DNA of 64,000 bases, from NCBI GenBank assembly GCA_034190875.2, contig CM067356.1:17732206-17796205 (forward strand). The letters are read 5' to 3'. Numbering within the stretch: the first letter of the stretch is position 1; each line of letters begins with the position of its first letter. Shown here piece after piece: positions 49,301 to 61,180 of this stretch. The notes below the pieces were generated by a model. It searched no databases. It saw only the letters and a list, made by a program, of their open reading frames with translations, and was not told the DNA's origin. The translations under genes and the position numbers were made by a program. The stretch is from Urechis unicinctus. Lineage: Eukaryota; Annelida; Polychaeta; Xenopneusta; Urechidae.

Positions 49301-51654
49301 TGTGGATTGAAACATAAGACAATTATGGTCACCAATACCCATTGGTACTTGACCAATATAGGGGAGTTTTCATAAGTTGAGTTTGTTTTAATATGTAAAT
49401 TTTCACTAAATTATTCACCATGGAAGCAGCCATTACCATTTAGGGACGTCACTGGTGTAGCCAGCATTTATAATATGTGTGAAAGATTGTCTGTCAATGC
49501 CTGCGGCCTTTAGATCAGTATCAATCGAGGTCAGCTAAACTGCAATTTACTGATAACAGTGCCTGAACCAATCATACATTAAAACATGTGAGCTTGTGTA
49601 AACACTTTTAACCTTTTGTCAAAAGAGCGTTCATTTGAAGGAAAATCATGGGTTTTTTTCTCGAGTGGAACATTATAAAATATATTCTATTGATTTCAGA
49701 CCCGCAACATCTGAAAGCATCCGATCAAAAACAGTAAGAAAGAACCCAGCCAAGACCAATGTGGACTCTCATGCTGCTGATTCATCAAGTGCATTTTCAC
49801 GTCTGCATGATGTTCTATCCTCGGTTGACAAGTAATCTTTCAATATTTATCATAGGTTACATCTGTATGGTAACACTGGATTCTTCAAGCAGCAAGTTGG
49901 CACATAACTCTACTTCAGAGATATTTTGTTACTTTTGGTGTTTAACATGAATAGTTGATAAAAATACATTCACATACCACCTTTTCACGATCACTGACAG
50001 TCATGTAATTCCTGTCTCAGACCAGACATCACACGACAGCAGGGGGAGGGTGATCAGCTAGACCAGGCCCAGGTTAGACCCTCACCAGCTGACAATACTG
50101 GATCAGGAGCTTACTTGAGTCCTACCATCCCTGTCCTCAATGAACCCAGACCCACAGAAAAGGTAGGATTTAAATAAGTCCATGTAATTTATGTTTTGAT
50201 GTTTAAATTCATTTGCCACTGATCCATTATTTTTAAATAAAATGGCTGTAATAATGATTTCAAGTATACAAGAGTTTGACTAGCGTGTTTTGTGCTAATT
50301 TAGTCGGAGGATGGCAGCCGTGAAGCAAGTGACGAGGAGGCGGTACCTGGTACCCCGCCTACCACTCCACCTCGCAAAAAGGTTCCTTCTTTCTCATCAT
50401 ATCTCTCACACCTGCTTTCTCATCATATCTCTCACACCTGCATTCTCATATCTCTCACACCTGCATTCTCATATCTCTAACACCTGCTTTTTCATATCTC
50501 TCACACCTGCATTCTCATATCTCTAACACCTGCTTTCTCATCATATCTCTCACACCTGCTTCCTCATTATATCTCTCTCATATCTCTCACACCTGCTTTC
50601 TCATATCTCTCACACCTGCATTCATATCTCTAACACCTGCTTTCTCATCATATCTCTCACACCTGCTTTCTAATCATATCTCTCACACCTGCTTTCTCAT
50701 CATATCTCTCTCATATCTCTCACACCTGCATTCTCATATCTCTAACACCTACTTTCTCATATCTCTCACACCTGCATTCTCATATCTCTAACACCTGCTT
50801 ACTGATCATATCTCTCACACCTGCTTTCTCATTATCTCTCTCATATCTCTCACACCTGCATTCTCATGTCAATGTCTGTGGGGAGGAACTGTCATTTCGC
50901 TTGGCTGCCAATGGCTACAGCTCTACCACGATTACTCCCGCCAATCCGGATCCATATATTGTAGGAGCGAGGTAAATGAAAGTCAAGTTAGCAAATTTGG
51001 GTCCAAAGTAGTGCCCCTAACGAATAGAGGGAAAACTAGCTTGGCGCATTATCCGCCTTTTTCGGCAGGTTAAACTTGTCAGTAGGATTGCTATGCGGAT
51101 AAGGAATGAAAATGAATTTTATTGATTCATTTAGAGATGACTGTCGATGGGAAATGCAAAATGAGCTTTATTTCATTTAGTGGGGGCCGATTTATATTCA
51201 CCCCAAGCGCCAAACGTTTTCTCACATTATTCTCACCTTATTCCTGTGGCGTCAACACCTCGCCCAGGGAGGCAAGTTGTGAAGTGCGCTCTTATGGATG
51301 GCGGATGTCAACAGACTAACGGTTTTGTTCCAATTTTGTTAAAAAAGAAGGTCTAAGTTATGCAGATTCACGAGTAATCGCATTGAGAGTTATTGGGACA
51401 GAGCTGTATTATGGATGTCATAGTAGCACTTGGCTGGTATTAAGATGTAACATTAAAGAACCGTCTCAGGGTGAGATTTGCAAGACTAACAAGGTTAATT
51501 TCCTTCCGGTTTAAGGCTCTTCTTTTTTGTGTTGCAGTTCAAGTCACTGTTTTTTGGACTCTCGCAATCGACCACATCAGGTTCACAACCGCCCACTTCT
51601 AAAGCACCACCTGTCTACCAAGTTCTGGCCGAGGCTTCTGATGACGACGATTAA
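46380..51654 (+). CDS. RAD9: Cell-cycle checkpoint protein RAD9 (9-1-1 clamp)
   Basis: Subunit of the RAD9-RAD1-HUS1 clamp that is loaded at damaged DNA and activates ATR through TopBP1. Coding exons: 46380-46413, 47095-47165, 47271-47423, 47542-47656, 47998-48097, 48232-48338, 48433-48539, 48704-48768, 48981-49145, 49700-49831, 50021-50162, 50304-50381, 51538-51654. Phases agree; 461 aa. The N-terminus MKCDIPGAHMK joined to VFGRAIHSLSKIGDELYFEP matches the family. A later in-frame ATG (47050) without the MKC start is less likely. The PCNA-like region covers about residues 1-270 (RTVNMSRSAYACF, SVFRSLASLEKTVEKC, TFCLKEFRAIIGFAEAINL). The tail is polar and ends with PRKKFKSLFFG and an acidic SDDDD: a probable nuclear signal/RAD17-contact motif and a CK2-type serine site like the one that binds TopBP1. 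Confidence 0.96.
50383..50865 (+). repeat. Pyrimidine-rich minisatellite at the start of RAD9 intron 12
   Basis: Units of about 20-25 bp combine TCTCACACCTGC, TTTCTCATCATATC and ATTCTCATATCTC. The array starts within about 10 bases of the exon 12 donor and runs for about 480 bp on one pyrimidine-rich strand, which mimics polypyrimidine tracts. Confidence 0.93.
50866..51537 (+). other. Remainder of RAD9 intron 12
   Basis: No exon recognised. There is a sharp change from the minisatellite to mixed-composition sequence with scattered CpG. The final acceptor is TTTGTGTTGCAG before 51538. Confidence 0.5.
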
Positions 51655-51715
51655 ACAACTCAATTGTTTCATAGTTGTTGTCATGTTTTTATTGAACTTT
51701 GTTTCAACAGTAATG

Positions 51716-51721
51716 AATAAA
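51716..51721 (+). terminator. RAD9 polyadenylation signal
   Basis: AATAAA 62 bases after the RAD9 stop codon, followed by a T/G-containing region. The implied 3' UTR is under 100 nt and leaves about 500 bp to the PPTC7 stop on the other strand. Confidence 0.7.
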
Positions 51722-52246
51722 TAACACAGATTGACACTGTTCTATCATCACCTTCTCACAAATTATGACAACGCTTGCACAGAAATATCACAGAAATAAG
51801 TACAAAATAAGCTAAGAATCTTACACAAAAGCCAGGTACTGAAGATATATCCCAGCAGACGTTAATTTGAAGAGTCTTAAGCTATGAAGTTCATCCACAA
51901 TCTGTTAACCGGATCAAGTAACCATTGATATCAGGTTTTGTATTGAGGGAACGATGAACTTCTTTGTACCAGAGTCTTGCATAAAACCGAGAAGGTAGAC
52001 CCAACATAAATAAGGAACAAACAAAACACTCTATATACACATCCATACCAATTTCACTGAGCTACATACTAATCCAAGCAGAAATGACAAGCATCCTGAT
52101 TCTTACTACACAAATGAACATCTACACTGAAACCATCAATTGCACTCATGCCTGATAGAAATAGTGGAGGAAGTGTCCTGTGTGACTTGGACACAAGTTG
52201 ATTGAGAAAAGCACCTTGGGTAGATATATGCTAAGGAGAACCAGTG

Positions 52247-55200
52247 TTAGGACACTACGTCACCCGCTGCCACTCGAGCTAACAGTACGGTCACGTCATC
52301 AGGTTTACCTCCTGCACACATCAAGCAAACAGCCATCAGGATGCAAATAAGTGTATGCTAATGAGTGTATGCAAAACTTGACAATTACCAAAGAAGCACT
52401 GTTACTGATGAGAACAAACTTACCCAAGACAACTACGAGCAATGCACAGTGGTAATTTACCTTTGATATTGAAGCCATTCTCAGCCGCATTAAATGCAAA
52501 TGGTGACATGTAATCAGGATCAAAGGCTAATGTATGCGCCTCGTGAACGAGAGCGTTCGCCGTCTTCTGTATGCTCTCCAACTTATGATCCTACGCGGCA
52601 AGACAAATTACAAGTCATGTCAAACAGACATGTCTAGTCACATTACTTCTCACTCTCAGCATTGTTACTGTACAACCGATTGACTCAAGCATATTGTATT
52701 CAAAACACAATGATTATTGTAGAAGAGATACATTATCAATGATGCATGATGTCAGAAGAGCATCATACCTGGACGAGTCAGGGACAAACCTAAACAGCAC
52801 CATGAATGGAGCATGAAGGGAGTTAGCAAACTGCGCACCTTGAGTTTGGTGATGTGATGAAGAATCATATCATCGCTGAGGTTGTCAAACAATCCATCGG
52901 TCCCCACCACGATGACATCCCCCTCTCGTACAGGAAACGAGCTGCTGTCAGCTGACTGAGGACTGAAACCAGCCAATCAGAGTGGTTTATATCAAAAATA
53001 CAGGCTATGCATGGCAGTTCATAAGTTGTCATCATAGTAGTCATGAAAAGACCATGGAAGTTTTCCCCAAACTGAGTTATTCGCAAGTATCACCCAATAC
53101 CGATTCCACTCACCTGTCACTGAGTACTTGACCTTGGAGAACTGTGGGTGCTATTGATAACTGGAATGGCGTATTGAAATAATGCTGCTGCTCTTCTGAG
53201 CGGTGTACAACTTCCCCTCGTCGGATGATAAGAAAGCCACTGTCCCCCAGATTGGCAGAATAGAGGGTTTTTTCATCCTTGTGTAATGCAACAATGCATG
53301 CTGTACAGCTTCCTGTCACACCAGAACAAATACCCTATATTCCAAATTAAAAAAGTGTTAATGATATGGAAATGTTGTTGGAAATGATATGGAAATGTTG
53401 TTTATATAGAATTGGTCACAATAAGAAAACAAGAGGCCAATAGACCTTGAAGCTCAGCTACAAGTGACATGATTTTCAAAAATAAGAAATGGCAAGATGG
53501 AATGATGGTGCTTTAAATAGAAAGGGCAAGATTTCAAACAATAACTTGGGGGTCAAAGGTGATGCTTAAATGATTTTTAGTATGCAAAGATCCAATTTCA
53601 AAAGAAATACTATTTGGGGCAGCTGGCTGGCTTTATAAGAAATTGGATGATACAAAATTCATGAAGTGACATAGAGCTCGATTAAATGGTCATACAGACA
53701 ATCACATGAGTGGAGGTCTATTATAAACTTTGTTGAATAGCAATGATAAAAACGTGCCATAAATATTATCCCACCCCCCTGTGATTACACTGCAGTGTAA
53801 AATAGATTTTCTAAAATACCTCTGAGGTTAAAGCTCACACAGGGCTGATTTTTAGGGTGCAAGGAACCATCAACTTCAGTAGTTATTCTCTGCGTTAACA
53901 TCCGGGGTCCATGCGTAAATCGGGGCTTCCTTTATAAGAAAACGTGCCATGAAAAGTAATTCTCCATTGTATTTAGATAGTATGACTATGAGATATTTTT
54001 AACAAGTTTTTCACAAAATAACTTAGGGGTCAAGGTCACATGGAGCTGATTTTTGGTTGTCAAGGAGCCATCAACTTAAGTGAGGTCCATGCATAATTTG
54101 GGGGTGAGCGCTTGCTTTATAAGAAAACGTGCCACAGAAACTGTACAAACAGATGGACAAATGGAAGTAAGTTGGAACAAAGGAATACAACAAGCTCTCC
54201 TAATAACTAGCTAATAATATCATGTTTCTTGTGTCCAGTTTACCAAAACAGGTAGCATAAGGAGGACTGTTTAACATGATATAACTCTCACAAAGACCTC
54301 TCCACTCAACCACCAGGATCCCATTGTCAACCTACACAAAAAAGAGGGAAATCGATGTTGATGAAGATGCACAAAACAATATGGAGACAAATATTCCAGG
54401 GCATGCCACTACCAGCTGATTGACAGGACCAGGCCATTCCAGCCTCTCATCTAGACGAAATCTGGGCCAAAGTGGTGTGTTGAAGATATGGCCCTCGCAA
54501 GGACGTCTCCTCTCAACCACCAGGATCCCATTGTCCACCAACTCCAATCGCGACCCACAGCCAACAGGGTGCCCCCTATTACTTTATTATGACATGCAGG
54601 GGACCTATTCTACCCCCAGACTCACAGCAGGTTGTTGGTGACAGACTCACATCCATGACTGATAAGTCTAGTGACTTTATTCAACAGGTTTCAGAAACAA
54701 TGGCCTTTAATTTTGTTTTCCAACTTGGATTAAGTTTAACACAAATGACATATGCAGCACCAAAAACATGGTTCATCAGCTTCTCTACTCACCTAAAAGG
54801 GGAGCCTTGCTCTCATGGATCTCATTGTACCCCTGCACAATGATATCTTTGGGCCGATGGGGAGCAAAACGACCATTTATTATGAGTCTTTCGCATGTGT
54901 CCATGAGGAAGCGAGGGAAATGGGAAGGGTCGATGCCATAACTTCTCCAACCCCCAACGCCATCAGCAACACCTGCAAATCATTACCATGTTAAACACAA
55001 TTCATTGATCATGTATATAAATAAATTGAGCAGTTCTTAACTTCTTTCATTTTAAAATTCCTATTTTTTAGTATTTTTTTTTTTTTTAAAGAACATTCAC
55101 TTTTAATAGATATGGGAAATATGGGACATACAGAGGTGGGGTAGTAGGAAAGTATGTGACCTCCAAAGGCAGGGCTGGGATGTTATATAGCCCAACAGGA

Positions 55201-57422
55201 CATCTATGGGTTATAATGAAATGTTATGTTCATGCACAACTAGGGTGTTATAAAGACTTGCTCCTTAAACGGAGCAGACAAATTAAGTAAGTAAGTAAGT
55301 ATAGGGTTTAACAGCACTTCAACACTAATATGTTATATGGTGCCTACAAAGGTGAATGGATAAGATTGACCTGAATAAGCAGCCACCTTCTAGGATAAGT
55401 GAGGGGAAAAGAGAAAATGATAAAAATACTTAAACTATCCTAGGGCAAGTCACCACCAGCTGATTGACTGGACCAACCTCTCATCTAGGCAAAATCCGAG
55501 CCAGAGTAGTGTGTAGTAGTAATGGCCCTTACAACGACCACTCAGCTCAACCACCTGGATCCCATTGACCACCTACACAGGTCGGAACCCACGACCAACA
55601 GGTTGCCCCCTATTAGTTGCCTCTTAGGACATGATGGAGGATAAAGTGGGCCTAAGTGTGAAAAAGTGTTTCCTGTGACTTTTTGAAGTCGACTTAACGA
55701 AGTCAATTGAGCATAGCAAACTACATGCGTTGCCGGGGGATTTTCTGGGGATATCCTGGGATTGCTTAACTTGTCTGTTGTCCTGGGTTTGTCTGTTGGC
55801 AGCACATTGAGTTGATGGTGAAATTTTATTCCTTGGATGAGAAACATTTTTCCACTAACCCTGCTTTATTCTCCAACTCAGTGGCCAATCAATGAAAGGG
55901 ATGAATGTTGATGAAAGCACATGTCACGGGCCCTTTTGATGAAACATGAAAACTGTCAATACGATATCTGAATGTCTTCTTGTTGAAAACCTCATCACTA
56001 GATGCTTACGCTACATAAATCATTGGCCATCAGCTTTTCTTGATTGTGTTATTCTGAGAGTATCAATATTGTCCGCCAGCACAGGCACTCAAGCCTGTCT
56101 TCAGAACTCCTCCGAGTGACAAAGAGCTGTATACTATCAGTTTATATTCAAGAGTCAGGCAAAACAGAACACTGCACTCGCAGAATTAGCTGACTTGGGT
56201 GCCTGTGTCTGCCAGCACATAGATTTTGGGATGCTGGTCACAAGGTCAACACATTGATTCCCACACAAGCAGTTCTTTAAAAACCTGATATGGCAAATTT
56301 GCCCATGATGGAGGCCAATGACAACCCAGGACGTTAGATTACGGGTCAAAACGCCCCCGTGATGAGACGCCGCCGGGACAAAACGCCCTAAACAGGGCCA
56401 AAACATCCTCAGGGGTGCCTGAGGTTAGTCCGCCTGGCATGAGGTGTGTGAACATGATCTCAGTAATTTGTATGGCATTGTGAGAAATTGCACACAGGAC
56501 GGACCAAATCCAACAGATAAAATCTGATATGTTACAATAACAGTTGCAGTATTCGTATATTAGTCTTGAGGTCTCAAAACGCCCTAACCCCGGTCACCTT
56601 CAAGGGCGTTTTGACCCGGGGGGCGTTTCGACCAGATACCAAGACGTCATAATGAAATGGTACGTCCGCGCAGGCCTATGCCTATGGCTATGCTGGGATA
56701 TAGCTTGTGCTCCCTAACCTGCTAACCACTGCCTCGACAGGGAATTGATCTGACTGTTTGGCTACTGGGGTAGGCCTTTACTGCAGACATAGTAGGCAAA
56801 GAAACTTCCCCTCTGACAGCGTCCGCACAATTTACTACTTTAGATCTCTCACATCCGCGCTGTAGAGGTGGCATCAGATCAGATCATCAAAACCAGGGCC
56901 AGGGCCAGTGTCTTGCCTACAGACATACGAGATAGAGGTCTACCCACAGTGCTGATAAACTGATAAATGCTGTCCCGGCTATGCTGAATCCAGTTAATCA
57001 GCAGTTTGTTGCAGAGAGTACGAAAAGACTGCTGTCAGAGTCAGTGATCGGCTGGTGATTTGTGCTTGGCCAAGATCGTGTCTCGCAAGGTCATGGTTAT
57101 CAAGTTATCACTATCAGGTTTTGTGGTTATAAAATATATAATATTACAAACATATAGCGTCATTTTGGGCGCACTTACCGATGACATCGGCCAATTTCTG
57201 TGAAGTCAGGAAACAAGCATCATCCCCGAAGGACCACTTGTGTCTAATTTGGGCTGGAGATTGCGATTTGGCGATACCAGACAAGGCGGTGACTAAATGT
57301 AAAGGACGCGAAGAACACTTGGAGCACGATGCGTTAGCTTGCGAAGGTACACCAAACTCATTATTCAATCCTGACACGAAAGCGCGAGCCAGTAGCCTTC
57401 CGTAAACAGCCAGAGATTGCAT
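52247..57422 (-). CDS. PPTC7: PP2C-type protein phosphatase PPTC7, mitochondrial
   Basis: Metal-dependent Ser/Thr phosphatase; in mammals PPTC7 acts in mitochondria on matrix proteins, coenzyme Q synthesis and mitophagy control. Coding exons on the minus strand: 57422-57179, 54972-54793, 53312-53114, 52962-52839, 52590-52461, 52311-52247. Phases agree; 313 aa against 304 in human. The N-terminus [15 protein letters not shown] fits a targeting peptide. Motifs: [23 protein letters not shown] (metal-binding Asp), [72 protein letters not shown]. These are the family's diagnostic blocks in order. Introns 1 and 2 are large and hold dispersed repeats. A short upstream reading frame precedes the start codon. 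Tail-to-tail with RAD9. Confidence 0.96.
53315..54289. other. PPTC7 intron 2, repeat-derived sequence
   Basis: No exon seen. Two related blocks with GAGCTGATTTTTGG / AAGGAGCCATCAACTT and TTTATAAGAAAACGTGCCA recur near 53840-53950 and 54040-54130. They mark a diverged tandem or dispersed repeat. Confidence 0.5.
54290..54650. mobile_element. SINE-like repeat, diverged copy in PPTC7 intron 2
   Basis: Contains CAACCACCAGGATCCCATTG twice (about 54308 and 54520) and ACCAGCTGATTGACAGGACC, matching the element at 55285-55645 and, in reverse, 28880-29326. The duplicated block suggests a nested or internally duplicated copy. Confidence 0.65.
55285..55645 (+). mobile_element. SINE-like repeat, copy in PPTC7 intron 1
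   Basis: Begins with a short (TAAG)n run and GTATAGGGTTTAACAGC, then TTATATGGTGCC. Further on it has ACCAGCTGATTGACTGGACC and CAACCACCTGGATCCCATTG. This is the same order of blocks, in the opposite orientation, as 28880-29326. No coding frame. Confidence 0.7.
56344..56636. mobile_element. MITE-like element with GTCAAAACGCCC inverted ends
   Basis: Left side: GGGTCAAAACGCCCCCG then GGGACAAAACGCCCTAA. Right side: CTCAAAACGCCCTAA, then GGGCGTTTTGACCC and GGGCGTTTCGACC. The ends are inverted with respect to each other, with tandem sub-repeats near each end, and a CCTCAGGGGTGCCTGAGG hairpin lies inside. About 290 bp in PPTC7 intron 1. Confidence 0.6.
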
Positions 57423-57479
57423 ATTCACGTAATATGCAACCAAAACAATACAACTCAAAGGTCGGAAGTTTATTGGCAG

Positions 57480-57527
57480 TTAATTCCAAATTTGCTGCCT
57501 CAATGTCAGTTCGATGGTCGCCGCCAT
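57480..57527 (-). promoter_or_regulatory. Upstream ORF in the PPTC7 leader
   Basis: ATG at 57527 (in AACATGGCGGCG) opens 15 codons and stops at TAA 57482-57480, about 57 bases before the PPTC7 start codon. If the transcript begins upstream of 57527, this frame could reduce main-frame translation. The ATGGCGGC core also resembles a YY1-type promoter site, in which case it may not be transcribed at all. Confidence 0.4.
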
Positions 57528-60065
<2,538 letters not shown>

Positions 60066-60517
60066 GGGTCAACTCGTCCCCAAACCAACTCGTCCCCAGA
60101 CCAACTCGTACCCAGACCAACTCGTCCCCAAGTTCTAAGATTAATACCGGACTTGCGTGTGATTCAATCATGTACAATAACGTTGAGTTAAACATAATCA
60201 ACATACATTTCTATTATGTTGACATGCAATGTTGTCCTCCTAAACAGCTTAACTACGCTCGGTGCCGACGCACCATGCCTAGCCTCCTAGCTTGCCAGTC
60301 ACAAGCGGCCAGAGCGCGGCGGCACCGAGAGTCGTTAAGCTGTTTAGGAGGACAACATTGCATGCCAAAATAATAGAAATGTATGTGGATTGTACATAAT
60401 TGAATCACACGCAAGTCCGGTATTAAACTTAGAATTTGGGGACGAGTTGGTCTGGGGACGAGTTGATTTGGGGATGAGTTGGTCTGGGGACGAGTTGGTT
60501 TGGGGACGAGTTTACCC
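60066..60517. mobile_element. Foldback element with long inverted arms ending in tandem repeats
   Basis: The left arm (about 60066-60270) and right arm (about 60325-60517) are reverse complements over about 200 bp. The left arm starts with three to four tandem units of about 16 bp based on CAACTCGTCCCCAGAC. The right arm ends with about five of the complementary GGGGACGAGTTGGT units. Inner arm blocks include ATACCGGACTTGCGTGTGAT and CAATGTTGTCCTCCTAAACA. The left arm has about 20 extra bases near 60177-60198. The loop is about 50-60 bp and GC-rich. No protein is encoded. Confidence 0.92.
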
Positions 60518-61180
60518 GATCCCACTTGTCCGTCAACCATTTGCTTGGACGGTGTTAGATAAATTATTTAACAACGCACATTTGAAGCCCTGTAGAGGCG
60601 TAAAAGATCCCCCCTCACCAAGTATTATGCAATGTTCAACTTTTTGGGTGCATGCTGTAATGAGTACTTGAAGACACGCCCCTATTAAGGTTCACACTAG
60701 GTTCATCTGGATGACCTGACCACTAACAATGGTGTCACCACTGGTTCAACAGGATTTCTTTCTGGGCCCGTCTACTATACAAACATAGGAATTTCTTAAC
60801 CCAGCTCCTGTCTGAGGGTAGTATACATATAATCCAACAAGATTTCGTGCACGGCTAAGACAATCCATAATAACAGCTAAACCCCACATGTTCAACTTTT
60901 ATCAATGCTACAGTTTCACTTCAGTTCATCAGCCGAAGTAGAGAACCTCAATGCTGTTATAGAAGGTGGCACAAGTTCTCAGACTAGACACTGGCTTACC
61001 TACCAAATTACTGTTCCTGGTCCTCTTTTTTTTCTCAAACTCAGTAGCTTAGCCAATAAAAAGTATGAATCATAGCTCACTTCCAAATATGATGACACCC
61101 CTTGGAACTATGGTGTAATAGTTAATTTATATTGACTATTCAATGATTTGTGGCTTCAGGATAAAGAATACTTGCGTGTT
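60518..61180. other. TCHP upstream region / 5' UTR
   Basis: TTTCGTGCACGGCTAAG near 60845 is the dispersed motif also found near 45464. A good acceptor (TTGTGGCTTCAG, ending about 61159) precedes the start codon by about 20 bases, so TCHP probably has an upstream non-coding exon that I cannot place. Confidence 0.45.
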
